Shown here piece after piece: positions 9,928 to 22,341 of a stretch of DNA of 64,000 nucleotides. The stretch is from Cacajao melanocephalus (lineage: Eukaryota > Chordata > Mammalia > Primates > Pitheciidae), in contig CAUYLG010065727.1 of the NCBI GenBank assembly GCA_963573385.1, positions 62,001 through 126,000 of the forward strand, read 5' to 3'. The notes below the pieces were generated by a model, which ran no database searches, had not been told where the DNA came from, and was given only the letters and a program-made list of their open reading frames with translations. A program made the position numbers and the translations under genes. The first letter of the stretch is position 1. Each line of letters starts with the position of its first letter.

Positions 9928-10784
9928 TTTTTTTTTTTTTTTTTTAATTGCATTTTAAGTTTTGGGGTACATGTGAAGGACATACAATATTGTTGCATAG
10001 GTACACACATGGCAGTGTGATTTGCTGCCTTCCTCCCCGTCACCTATATCTGGCATTTCTCCCCGTGTTATCTCTCCCCAGCTCCCCACATCTTTTACTT
10101 ACGCAGGAAAATTAGGCCGGTTTTCTGCATTGGCGGCTTCCCTTCTGCCAGCCAAGCTGGATAATTTCTGGTGGCTCTGTAACTGACGTTCCGTATGCCT
10201 AACTCTGGAGTGAGAGTTTTTTGGCCTGCTGGGCTTTGTGTGGCAGGGGGACCTGCCCTGCTGTCTGGGTTGTTTCCCTGCGTTCTGTTTCCCTTCTTAC
10301 TGCGGGCCAGGTAGCCCCATCCCACCTGGTATTTGGCTTTCTCGGCATCAGCCAGTGCTTCCGGGACGTCAGCCAGTGCTTCCGGGGTGTCAGCCAGTGC
10401 TTCCGCCTGGATCTATGCTGAGGGCCCCAGCGCAGGTGAAGTTGCTGTTCTGCCCTGTTCAGGCAGCTCGCTAAGGCTTTTCAGCCTAGCAGACATCTCC
10501 TGGTCTGTGGATTGTAGAGGGCTTGGGTAGAGCGCTGTATTGGAACCAAGGTCCCAGAGGGGGAGATCCCCTGGTCCTCGGGTTGGTAGTGCCCTCCTCC
10601 TGGGTGGGGCAGTGCCCCACCTTGCCTCAACTTGCCCTATTTCATTTATACCCACTGTCCAACCAGACCCATAATATGAATCTGGTTCCTCGTTTGGAAT
10701 TGTGGAGACCACTCAGCTTCTGTGTCTCTCTCGCTGGGAGCTGCTTTCCAGAGCTGCCTCTTATTCCCTCATCTTGGAATCCCC
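9928..10784 (-). mobile_element. Compact LINE-1: 5'UTR fused to 3' end, no ORFs
   Basis: Antisense element. Reading the minus strand from 10784, it starts with a LINE-1 5' terminus (GATTCCAAGATGAGGGAATA, then CAGCTCCCAGCGAGAG), continues as CpG-rich 5'UTR for about 690 bases, then changes near 10090 to a LINE-1 3'UTR (GATAACACGGGGAGAAATGC, ATGTACCCCAAAACTTAAAA) and ends in an A18 tail at 9928-9945. ORF1 and ORF2, normally about 5 kb, are absent. A GTAAGT donor-like string (minus strand CCTGCGTAAGTAA) is retained just before the junction. Either an internally deleted or spliced RNA was integrated, or the copy lost its middle later. I find no convincing target duplication. Confidence 0.8.
10348..10410. 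repeat. 21-bp tandem repeat, three copies
   Basis: Three copies of a unit beginning TCAGCCAGTGCTTCCG lie head to tail in the GC-rich 5'UTR part of the antisense LINE-1. Because 21 is a multiple of three, plus-strand frames here repeat a seven-residue motif (for example SQCFRDV), which is a by-product and not evidence of a protein. Confidence 0.9.
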
Positions 10785-10934
10785 AAAATAAATTTTTGTA
10801 GTCCAGGATTTTATATTCTTAGCTTGATGTGTTTCAGCGAGTGGCCTGGGACATGTTCAGGGGGTCTTTGTGGATTTGTCTGAAATATATATTTTTAAAA
10901 AGGTATAATGAAATAATTTTAACTTTTAAAAATT

Positions 10935-11265
10935 CGAATAAGCTAATCTTAACTTTTACCTATATATATTCTTTGATAAAAATAAGATCATACCATAATG
11001 TATTTTGTGGCTGTGTTTTTCACACAGTATTATATTGTGAATGTATTTCCATGCCAATAAGAATTCTACTTTTTCATTTTTAATGTCTTATGGATACATC
11101 TTCATTTATTCAGTGTATCTCCTATTGCTGAATATTAACTATTTTTTTGAGAATTTGTTATTCACAACATTGTTATAACAACCTCTATAATTCTCTGTAT
11201 ATATCTTGTACAAATAATCATTCTATTGAGCTATGTTACTAAAAGTAGAATGGTGGTTTTGTGTA
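10935..11265 (-). mobile_element. Old L1M 3'-end fragment, antisense
   Basis: Plus strand resembles the reverse complement of ancient mammalian LINE-1 3' ends: CACAGTATTATATTGTGAATG, a CATCTTCATTTATTCAGTGTATC-like block and TAAAAGTAGAATGG (motifs shortened). Divergence is high and limits are approximate. Confidence 0.45.
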
Positions 11266-13230
11266 TACCCTAAGATATTTATATGCCTGTATCTGTGGCT
11301 GCTGTAGATTTTAAATTCCTCAAGGAATGATGCTTTCTAGTTTCTTTCTATACCTTAGCTATGCAGGATATTTTGCCTTTGTAATGATTATACTCTCTTA
11401 AATATCTTTTTTTCCCTAAATAGCAACTTAGAAAAAATTTATGGGGAGGAAAAAAATAAAGATAATTGTTTTATTCCAAAAAGTGTAAGATACTGTTTCC
11501 TTTGGTCATAGGTCTAGTTTTGTTCATCTGGTCTAGTTTTGTTTTGTTCTTATTTGCTTTTCCATTGAAACCTTTACATGGAATTTTTGCTGTTGAGGAA
11601 TAAAATATAGTTTAAAAATAAGCAGAAAAACAAAACAGAATGTGGCAAGCACTTCTCACCTACTTAAAGAGCTACACACACTCAGTGGATGATTATGGAA
11701 TACAGCTGTAAGTTAAGCCGTGCATCAATGAATGGAAGAATGAAGCAGGAGGAAATCTGTCCATATTACTCCATGTTGAATGCTTTCACTTTCTCATTTT
11801 TCTCTGTTAGGAAAAGTTAAAGCCCAGATGCTCAATACAAGGTAGGGATAATCTCTGGGGAGGAAAGCCCTGGAAATTGCCTAGGGCTAGTGTGTTGACA
11901 CTGGTAATCTCTCTGGTCATGGAAAAAACTCCTGGTCCTGTGATTTACCCCATCTTGACAAAATGGAAATCTCCTGTAACTGTCTCTATCAACACCATCT
12001 TTTGAAAAATAAGATTGTTTTAGCAGTTAAGTTTTAAAATGCCTAACTTTTTTCATTGCTTGAACTTCTTGCCCTCTTCTCGTCATACCTTTTAAAACAA
12101 ATTTCCTGTCAAATTACAGTTTACTTTAATTCATTTTTAACAAGTATATAGGTCTGTGACTAATCTAGAGATAATTACAGTGCCAATCCTATTGACAAAA
12201 TTGAAGTACCGAAATGAAAATATGTGCATTTCCACTCTCTTTTCCCAGTAATATTAACCTGTCACTCCAGTGCCGTATCAAAAATTCCTTGGCTTCTTTT
12301 CTTAAATCAAATTTACCCAAAGCTCTGAGAAACCACATTTTCATAAGCAACTTAGTCAGGCTACATCTACAAGCCCCAGGAGTGAGATTACCACCTTGCC
12401 TCTATCAAAAACTTTTATTATGTAATATTAAGAACTCTGAAAACTGACTTAAGCTTCTCTGTTAAACTTATACTCAGAATATAGGGGGATTGCTAATTAG
12501 CTTCTTATGCTCTAGTTAAGTTGTTAACCAGTTGAGTTTCCATTTCAAAGGCAACATAATGAAATAGTGCCTGTTTCTCACTTAAGAACTACTGTACTTG
12601 TATTTGCACAGTAATCCTATATAAAAACTCAGCATCATGTAAAGTATAGAAATGGAGAGAGCTATAAACATGAACAATTTGCAAAAGAAGAAGAAAAACA
12701 TTCATGAGGCAATCTACACCTTGTTACCTAATTTGAATTTTAATGGGCAGACTCCTGCAATAGTCACATGCTGGAAGAAAACATTGACTGAAAAATGTCA
12801 AAGAAGATATTATCAGATAATTATCATGCAATTTAAAATGCGTATTCTATTTGTCATATACAGTGCTTTCAAAAACTCAGGGCATCATAGAAAATTCAGA
12901 GTTTAGATCACAAATGCAATATCAAATGCAAAGTAATATTATAAATCTCTGGAGGAATGAACTTTTACTTCTCTATTGCACAGCACTAAAACTAGGGAAA
13001 CAGCCCTCTATGATCAAGGCAAATGCTGTGCCACCAAATAGTGCATAAAATGCAAAAAAAAAATGTTTTATATAATATACCTTTCCGAGCTGTGCACCAC
13101 TCATGAAAAAAACACACAAAAAAAGATTATCTGAAAAAGAGAGAATAAAGGCAGTGCAGATGAGAGAGCAGAGAAAGAGAGGAACACACAATAAAATCAT
13201 TTTAGACCTTATGATTAAGAAGGGCGTTAA
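11266..13230. other. Unassigned stretch, about 2 kb
   Basis: No gene or confident repeat. Several frames of 65-84 codons exist (for example 12214-12447 and 12652-12906) but have no recognisable domain, and they overlap each other as expected by chance in AT-rich DNA. A poly-A rich spot lies near 13056. Confidence 0.5.
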
Positions 13231-13235
13231 TACAG

Positions 13236-13646
13236 TGTGGATGTATGTTCCTTCTCAATCTCATTTTAAAATGTCACTTCCAGTGTTGGAGATGGACATG
13301 GTGGGAGGTGTTTGGGTTATGGGGGCAGATCCCTCATTAATGGCTTGGTGCCATCTTTGTGGTACTGAGTGAGTTATTGCTCTGGGAGTTCACATGAGAG
13401 GTAATCGTTTAAAACAGCCTAGCACCTTTCTCCTCTTTCTCTTATTCCGTCTCTCACCATGTGACAGGCTAGCTCCCTTTGGCCTTCTGCCATAATTGAA
13501 GCTTCCTGAGGCCTCAACAGAAGCATTTCCTGGCACAAGTCTTCTTGCATATCTTGTAGAACCACAAGCCAAAATAAATTTATTTTCTTTATAAATTACT
13601 CACCCTCAGATCTTTCTTTATAGCAACACAAATGGATTATTACAGT
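13236..13646 (+). mobile_element. MST-type MaLR solo LTR
   Basis: Sense ERVL-MaLR LTR of about 410 bases. Diagnostic blocks in order: GGTGGGAGGTGTTTGGGTTATGG-like segment, TCATTAATGGCTTGG, a CT-rich tract with CTCACCATGTGAC, CCTTCTGCCATAATTG, then CAAAATAAATTTATTTTCTT carrying the polyadenylation signal, and TGGATTATTACAG at the end. There is no internal region beside it, so it is a recombinational solo LTR. Confidence 0.8.
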
Positions 13647-13791
13647 CATCAATAAATATCCTAAAGTCTCATGTAAGAGCATGTAATGTTCCTGCAGTTG
13701 GTGGGCCTATCACTAGCAAAAGTCTTCTGAGAACACAGGAAGAGTACTGCTGCCTAAACAAACCTAAAAGCAAAGTAAAAAATGAACTCCC

Positions 13792-14937
<1,146 letters not shown>

Positions 14938-15384
14938 ATCTATCCTTTATGGTCACCTAGGTTGTGCTCACATTTTAGCTATTGCGAATAATGCTGATAT
15001 AAACACAGGTATACATATGTCTCTTTGAGATTCTACTTTCAATATTTTTTTCAATATATACCCAGAAGTAGAATACTAGATCATGTGGAAATTCTATTTT
15101 AAAATTTTTTTAGGGAATGCCATACTGTTTTTTTATAGTAGCTGTACCATTTTGCGTTTCCATTAACGGTGCGTAAGAACTTCAATTTCTCCACATCCTC
15201 ACCTACGCTTTTTAATCTTTTACTTGATAGTAGTCATTTTAATGCATGTGAGATAGTGTCTCACTGTTATTTTGATTTATATTTCCTTTATAATTAGTGA
15301 TGCTGAGCATCTATTGATGTGTTAACTGGCCATTTGAGAAGTGTTCTCTTAAATATTTTACCCATATTGATCAGGTTGTCTGCC
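14938..15384 (-). mobile_element. L1M 3' portion, antisense
   Basis: Plus strand is the reverse complement of the 3' part of a mammalian LINE-1: GCTATTGCGAATAATGCTGA, ATACCCAGAAGTAGAATACT, CCACATCCTCACCTACGC, GTGAGATAGTGTCTCACTG and TGGCCATTTGAGAAGTG motifs all in the expected reversed order. Confidence 0.8.
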
Positions 15385-15466
15385 TTTTTTTTAAGATGGA
15401 ATCTTGCTCTGTCACCCAGGCTGGAGTGCAATGGCATGATCTCGGCTCACTGCAACCTCTGCCTCC
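15385..15466 (-). mobile_element. 82-bp Alu 3'-end stub, antisense
   Basis: T8 followed by the reverse complement of the Alu right-arm end (CTGTCACCCAGGCTGGAGTG, CTCGGCTCACTGCAACCTC). Only the 3'-terminal part is present. It lies exactly between two antisense L1M pieces. Confidence 0.92.
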
Positions 15467-17270
15467 TTAAATCATGCAGAAGACAAAGTATTAGACTTAC
15501 CTCTCATTGTTACAAAAATGTTAGCTTGTATAATTGATCCTTTATTTACCTTTACAAAGATCTTTATTTCTTCATATGGCTTCTAGTTGCTATATGGTCT
15601 TCTTTCATTTTAACATGAAGAACTCCTTTTAGCATTCCTTGCAAAGTACTTGCAATGGTAGTAAGATTCCTCATCATTTATTTATCTGAGAATGTCTTAA
15701 TGTCTCTCTCACTTTTGAAGAACAGTTTTCCATGTAAATAATTCTTAGGAAATCTTGTTTATTCCTTTTACAACCTTGAATAGGTTAGCCCACTGCCTTC
15801 TGGTCTCTAAATTTTCTGAAAACTGCTGGTAATCTCATTAAGGATTTCTAGGATGTGATGAGTAAGTTCTCTCTTGCTGCATTCAAGATTCTCTGTTTTT
15901 CCCTTTCAACAGTTTGGTTATAACTATTTTGTGGTTCTCTGAGTTATTCCTACTTAGAATTTCCTGTGTTTTTGGATGTTTATGTCTTTCCTCAAACTTG
16001 GGCTGTCATTCCTTCAAATACTTCTCTGTCCCATTTTCTGTCTCTCTTCTAATTCTGAGACTCTTGCAATGCATTATGTTTGTCTGTTTGATTATGTTAC
16101 ACAAGTTCATTATTCTGTGTTCACTTCTGTTCAATCTTTTCTTTTTCTGCTTCTGGAACTTGATGATTTACATTGCCTTCTCTTCAAGTTTACTAATCTT
16201 TCTTCTACATAATCAAATCTGTCCTTGATTCTCTCTAATAATTTTTTTTTATTTTAGTTATTGTACGCTTTAGCTCCAGAATATCTATTTGTCTTCCTTA
16301 CAGGTTTTCTATGTCTTTATTAATATTTTCATTTGGTTTATATATAAATTCTGACTTTCTTCACATCCACCTTTAGTTTATTGATCATCTTCAAGACAGT
16401 TGTTTTAAAGTCTTTGTCTAGTAGAACCACCATTTGTCTTTTTCAGGGATACTTTCTGTTGGTTATGTTTATCCTTTCAATGGGCAATACTTTCTTTTTA
16501 TTTTTGGAGGCCAAAGAAATGGGTCATACTTTATTTTTTAATTCCATTCAGAAATAGAGGTTTTGATCTACTAATTGTGAAAATCAGATTATCTCTCTTT
16601 TCTAGTGTTTGCTGGTTTTTCTTTTAATTTTATTTTTGTTTCTTGATTGTTTTAAGTTGTCTCTGTTCCAAGAATCACCTCAGATGTAGATTTAGATCTT
16701 CCCAGATTTTTTTGATTCTGTGCTTTCCCCTGGGAATACGTGATGACTTTCTCATTTCCCTTGTATATGACATTGCTTTTGAATGTTCTTGTTTTCTGTG
16801 TCTGGCTCCAAAAGAGGAAATAAGTAAAACATAAAGTGGGAGAAAAGGTAGTCAGACAGAGGAAAAAGGGCTTGCAACAAAGTGGGGTAAAACAACAATG
16901 GTCATTGCCTCTTTTTCTGCACCTCTGTGATTGGAAGCTACCATCAGTGATGAAAGCACTCCAATATTTGAAGAACAGAATTCTTTTTGTTTCCAACCTC
17001 CCCACTTGTTCCCACAAATTGTGTGCAAGCTACTTCAGAAACATGGGCATAGATACTGGCCATGGATCTGAGGGGTGGGGAATGGGTAGCTACTACTGCA
17101 CTAAGAGTTGACATTGACCGTCATTTACAAGACTTTTGCTGGCATTTTCAAGTCTTCATTTAACTCCAGAATTCCAAAATAGTTACATCAGACAGATTCT
17201 GCCAGTGCAATATTTTTCTGGGTGGAGAGAATATATTTCTGGTGCTTCCTTCTTCACCATCTTCCCAGAA
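15467..17270 (-). mobile_element. L1M/HAL1-type 5' half (ORF1 and 5'UTR), antisense
   Basis: Long antisense block of an ancient LINE-1. In plus-strand order it shows CTTTTAGCATTCCTTGCAAAG, CCCACTGCCTTCTGGTCTC, CTCTTGCTGCATTCAAGATTC, AGTTATTGTACGCTTTAGCTC and GTTTTAAAGTCTTTGTCTAG (in shortened form), all familiar from reversed L1ME/HAL1-class repeats. It ends near 17265 with GCTTCC..CACCATCTTCCCAG, which matches the reversed 5' terminus of old LINE-1s. Overlapping T-rich frames at 15914-16228 are by-products. Confidence 0.7.
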
Positions 17271-18147
17271 TTTTCAGATTTTCACGAATGCTTTTTTAAA
17301 ATTTTTATACTTGAAAATATTTAATCATAACTTGTATCTCTAGAGTAATTTTATAGAAAGTTATATTTTTATAAGAACATAAGTCTGGTTAATTGTAAAT
17401 GGACTTCATAAACACTAAGAACAGAAGAGAGGCATTTATGTAGCAGCCATAAGCTCGTTTACTGTGAGAATAAAAGATAATATATTAACCCTTGACCACA
17501 TATTTTCGATTCTTTCAACCCTGGTCACCTTAACTTTGTTTCCCTCCATTTCTCCATATCACACTTTCTTTGGCAGAAACAAAACAAAACAAGAAAGAAA
17601 GAAAAATTTAACTCTACCATATGGAACTGCTTCTGTTGATTTAAACAATTGAAGAGCTTTGAATCCTTCTTTAGAATTACATTGTAATATACAAAGACGT
17701 TTCATCCACTTCTGCCAGCTGCTAATTGGAAAGCATGGACATAAAAGTAGTTGCTGAATCATTAAGATTACATTTGAAAAATAGAACGTTCAAATGTTGG
17801 TACAATCATGTCCAGTAAACTGGTGATTCCAGACTAAATTTATCTTGAAGAGGTGTCCAGGTTACTGAATTCAGCTGGACCTAAATACTTTAAAAATTTC
17901 TTCCTAAACTCTTGTAAAAACAAAATATAAATCCTATATTTTGAATGCTTTATCATGTTTAAGTATTACAAATAACACGTTAAATGAAATATTTGTATAC
18001 AGTAATATCAGAAAAAATAAAAATAAATATTTCTTTCATCATTAACTCAACAATAACCTGCAACAAAATAGATTGTCCAAATTGTATGCATATTTAGATA
18101 CTTACGGAAAGAAGGAGAAAAAATAAAATACATATATCAAATAACCC
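17271..18147. other. Unassigned stretch
   Basis: AT-rich, no gene or named repeat recognised. Frames of 60-67 codons on both strands near 17464-17762 overlap and lack any recognisable feature. Confidence 0.5.
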
Positions 18148-18537
18148 ACTATGGTTTGAAAGTTTGTCCCTTCCAAAATTCATGTTGAAAATTAGTTGCC
18201 ATTATAATGGTACTAAGAAGTGTCACCCTTTGAGAGGTGATTAGGCCATGAGCAATCCATGCTCATGAATGGATGAATAACACTATAAAAAGTCTTTGGA
18301 AGTGTGGAGGGTGGTCTCTCTCTTTGACCCTCCACCTCCCACCATGTGAGAATGCAGCATTGAAAGCACAATTTTGGAAGCAGATTTTGGACTGTCATAA
18401 GGCACTGAATCTGCCAATTCATTCGTAGTGGGTTTCCCAGTCATCAGCACTATGAGTCAATAAACTTATGTTTATTGTACAGTAATTTACCCAGTCTCTC
18501 GTATTTTGTTATAGTAGCACAAAAAAGACTGAGACAT
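18148..18537 (+). mobile_element. MaLR (MLT1-type) solo LTR
   Basis: Sense LTR: CTATGGTTTGAAAGTTTGTCC start, AAGTGTCACCCTTTGAGAGG and TGATTAGGCCATGAG blocks, CACCATGTGAGAATGCAGCA, then TCAATAAACTTATGTTTAT with the poly-A signal, and a GTATTTTGTTATAGTAGCAC closing block (shortened). It ends 3 bases before the next LTR, in the same orientation. Confidence 0.8.
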
Positions 18538-18540
18538 AAT

Positions 18541-18919
18541 TGCTATGCTTTAAATGTGTCTCCCAAAGTTCACGTGTCAGAAATTTGATAATCTAGTAGT
18601 GTGGGAAGGTGCAGCCTGAAGGAAGGTGTCTGGGTCATGGGGGCACCACTCTAGTGAATAAACAAATGCTGATACAATAGGGGTAGTTTTTTTCCCAGGG
18701 TTCCTGAGAAAAGGACAAGTCTGGGCCCTTTTTGTCTCTTTCTCACCTTCTTTTTGCCTTTCTGCCGTGGAATGCCATATCAAGAAGGTCCTCATGAGAT
18801 GGTGGCCACTTGATCTTAGATTTTCCAGCCTTCAAAACTGTGAGCTAATAAGTTGCTATTTATTAAAAATTACTTAGTCTGTGGTATTTTGTTACAGCAG
18901 CACAAAAAATACTAATACA
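18541..18919 (+). mobile_element. 5' LTR of a MaLR provirus
   Basis: LTR of 379 bases starting TGCTATGCTTTAAATGTGTC and ending AATACTAATACA, with the TGTTACAGCAGCACAAAA closing block. It resembles the LTR at 20697-21083 more than its left neighbour (shared CACGTGTC/TTGGAAA, GAAGGTGTCTGGGTCATGG, AAGAAGG.. blocks), so these two bound one provirus. Confidence 0.8.
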
Positions 18920-20696
18920 AAAAAATGATATGACGAAGTGGAACTGTTGTTATAACAAATACCTGAAAATATGGAACTAGCTTGAAATCAGATAATAGGT
19001 AGTAAGTGGAAGAAACTGGAAGAGCAGGCTAGAAAAAAACCTAGATTGCCATAAATGCAGCATTAAGGAATATTCTGTTTATGGCTCAGAAGAACAGAAA
19101 GACTGAGGGAAGAGTTTAAAACTTTTTTGAGCTATTGGAGTGTTTGTTAGAACGCTGGTAGAAATATGGACAGTAAAAGCAATTGGGATAAGGTCTTAGA
19201 TGAAACTGTGGAACAAGGTCTCAGAAACTGGAGTAAAGGCCATCCTTGTCAACAAATGGCAAAAAAATTGACAGAATTGTGTCCATGCCTGAGAGCTTTC
19301 TGAAAGGTCAAATTTAAGAGAAACGAACTGAATTATCTGACAGAAGCCATATCTAAGCAAAATATTGAAGGAGCTATATGACTTTATTTAATCACATACA
19401 ATGAAATGAGGAAAGAGACAAGTAATTTAAAAATAAATTTATAATCAAAAGGGAAATAAAACATAAAAATTTGGAAAATTAACATGGCCACATAAAGAAT
19501 TTAAAAATTGTGCAAGGGTGTGGCTAAATGATGCTTTGACAATACATTTATTAATAGTATGGGCAGAAATAAGCCAGGTGCTATTCATCAAGACAATGGA
19601 AGACTGTCCTTTCACCATAACCCCAGAAATCTAAACGGCAGAAAGATTTTGAGGATGGCCCCAGGATGCTGACCACTGGCTTGCTGCCGAGGGCAACCTC
19701 AAGATTTTGCTCACTACATTCTGGTGCAGCATTCTTTGGCTACACGAGCTCAAGTAGGACTGGGTGTGACTGTGGCCACAACTCCAGAGGGCACTAGTAG
19801 CAAGCCCTGTGATGCAAACTTAGCGGGTGTGCAGAATGAGCAGGCTTGGATGCAAACTTAGCAAGTGTGCAGAATGAGCGGGCTTGGATGCAAACTTAGC
19901 AGGTGTGCAGAATGAGCGGGCTTGGATGCAAACTTAGCGGGTGTGCAGAATGAGTGGGCTTGGGATCATGGTAGCCTCTACTTAAATTTCAAAAAATGTC
20001 GTGAACAATATGGAGGCCCATGTGGAAATTTATCACAGGGATAGGCCTACCATAGGGAGCCCCCCACAGGGATAATACCCAGAAGAAATGTGGGGTTGGA
20101 GCTACCACAGAGAATCTCCACTGGGGCAATGCCTAGTGCAGTGACAGACAAGGAACCACCACTTAGAACACACAATTGTAGAGCCACCTGCATGTAACAC
20201 CAGGTTGGAAGAAATTAAGTTATGAGAATCTAACAGATGAAAACTGATGCACAGGCTGAACCCAGAAAGGCCATGGGAGGGAAGCTATCTGAGGCCTGGG
20301 TTCCAGTGTTTCTAGCAGCTGTTACGTGAAGTCAAAGTGGATGTTGGAGCATTAACATTTTAATGTCGTTTGCCATATAGAATTTTGGATTACTTGGGAC
20401 CAGTTACTTTTTTCTTTTTATCTATTCTCTCTTTTAAAATGGAAATGTCTATAATATGCCTGCCCCAACATCGTATTTTGGAAGTAGATAACTTGTTTGA
20501 GTTTACAGATTTATACTGGAGGGAATTTTCCTCAGCATGAATTGTGCTTGATTCTTAGCCATTTGTGATTTAGATGTGACTCTAAACTTTGAACTTTTGA
20601 GTTGGTGCTAGAACAAGTTAAGACTTTCAGACTATTGAGATGGAACACATGTATTTCACATTTGAGAAGAACATGTTTGGGGGGCCAGGAGTGAAG
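18920..20696 (+). mobile_element. MaLR internal region (MLT1/MST-int), non-coding
   Basis: About 1.78 kb between two same-orientation LTRs. It matches the typical MaLR interior: an early block (GAAGAAACTGGAAGAGCAGGC then AAAAACCTAGATTGCC), GAAATATGGACAGTAAAAGC, and later repeat-rich and GC-richer parts. MaLR interiors are non-autonomous and encode at most a gag remnant; no useful open frame is visible. A four-copy 38-bp minisatellite lies within it. Confidence 0.75.
19812..19963. repeat. 38-bp minisatellite, four copies
   Basis: Four head-to-tail copies starting ATGCAAACTTAGC at 19812, 19850, 19888 and 19926, with only one to three substitutions between neighbours. The low divergence compared with the old provirus around it indicates recent expansion or homogenisation. 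Confidence 0.95.
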
Positions 20697-21083
20697 TGCT
20701 GTGATTTGAATGTGTTCCTCAAATTTCACGTGTTGGAAACTTGATCCCTAATGTGGCAGTATTGGGAAGTGGGATAGAATGAGAAGTGTTTGGTTCATGG
20801 GGCCACTGCCCTGCCCCTCTAAATGCCATTATTACAGGAGTAGGTTTGTTATCATGGCAGCAGTTTTGTTATAAAATGATGAGTTCAGCTTCCTTTTGAT
20901 TTTCTCTCTTGCCATCTCTTTGCCTTTCATTATGGGTGACACAGCAAGAAGGCCTTTGCCAGGTGCCAGTTTCTTGGTATTGAACTTCGCAGCCACCAGA
21001 GCAGTGAGCCAATAAAATTCTGTTCATTATGAGTTTCTCAGTCTGTGGTTTTCTGTTGTAGCAGCCTGAAGTTGAACTGAGAG
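20697..21083 (+). mobile_element. 3' LTR of the MaLR provirus
   Basis: Starts TGCTGTGATTTGAATGTGTT and ends GCAGCCTGAAGTTGAACTGA, with CACGTGTTGGAAACTTGATC, GAAGTGTTTGGTTCATGG, and the AGCCAATAAAATTCTGTTCA poly-A block. Pairs with the LTR at 18541-18919. The two LTRs are considerably diverged, so the insertion is ancient. Confidence 0.8.
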
Positions 21084-22341
21084 AATCTTGTAAAAGAATT
21101 TGTAGAATTTTTAGAGTCAATGTTAGAAAACATTATTTTTAATCTTTATGGAGATTTCATAAGGCATTCATTTTATGTAACCAATAAGTAAATAATCTTC
21201 AAATATTGTTGCTCAGATGTTAACAAGTCATATTCTCTTGTCAGCTATTAGAAAGAGAAATAAAAATTTACACTTCAAAACAATGATTTGAATGAAGAGA
21301 CAACTTTAAACATATGTAAGCAACAGTTTGTTTTCTTACCTTTATGCTATGTGTTTTATTTTTTTTTGCATCTGCTCTTTTTTGCTAAAAAGGTTATCAA
21401 ATACATAATTGTTTCAACTTTTGTCATTTTCTTCTGTAGTTTTTATTTAATTTTCTTGTTTCAATTATCCTTTCTCATAAGCACATAATATACTTACTCT
21501 GGTATTATTCATATAAGATTGGTTTTGCATCAGAGTTACACAGCATACAAGCATAAGCCTTGAATGACCTGTATTTTTAAGTAGTACAAACTCTACAATA
21601 AACTTTATTCTGTTTTTGATAGCTTCAGAAACAAGAGCTCTTATAGTTTTCATCCTGGTTAGATTTTTGTGTCAAGGTTGTGAGTAATGTGTCTTCAAGA
21701 GATATTTTTAAAGATCAGAGTGCATACTTACTTACCAAGGATGAGTTTAAACAGAAACAGTCACTCTAATATAACAGTGCCATACACTGTTACAGATCTA
21801 TTCCATAATAAAGATGAAAGCTGATTTTAAAGGATTTATAACTCTTCTGGCATATTGTTTTATAATTAAATACTGTTTCTTCTTTAGAATACTGCCTGTC
21901 TTGCTGGGAGGAAGGAGTAGGGTAAGGCAGTACTCTCTTGTTCTATAATATGAAGAAACACCTGGCTGTTTATTTTGTCTGTTTCTCTATTATCTGTGCA
22001 TGAGTGCTGAGTTGTAATCATATTTTCATCTATTGAACAACAACGTATTAATGAATTGCTATGTGTGAGATACTGTGCTATAAGCCAGAAAATAAAGAAT
22101 ATAATAAAATATTGTTCATTCTCAGCCTCGTAATCTTTTCAAAAAAACTAAAGTAAAAACCAAAATATTGCAGAAGATTTTCATAAAGGTATAGGCATTG
22201 TCTAAATAGCATATTAATCTTACAGAAAAAAATACATAAGAGATGAGATAGAATCTGTCTGTTGTGGTCAGTCTTCCTGAAAATAGTGGCCATTGTTTCT
22301 AGGCCTTACTTTGGTAAAATTTGAACAAGGGATGGGTTCTA
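21084..22341. other. Unassigned stretch with possible L2 trace
   Basis: Mostly unassigned AT-rich DNA. At about 22030-22110 a segment (AATTGCTATGTGTGAGATAC, then TGTGCTATAAGCC) resembles the antisense L2 3' region with its usual CTACTATGTGCCAGGCACTG motif, but too diverged for a firm call. Confidence 0.45.

Noticed and set aside
10221..10530. Three overlapping frames with seven-residue repeats
   Set aside because: By-product of the 21-bp tandem repeat inside an antisense LINE-1 5'UTR.
19812..19963. CRISPR-like regular repeat spacing
   Set aside because: The 38-bp units are directly adjacent with no unique spacers, and the genome context is primate.
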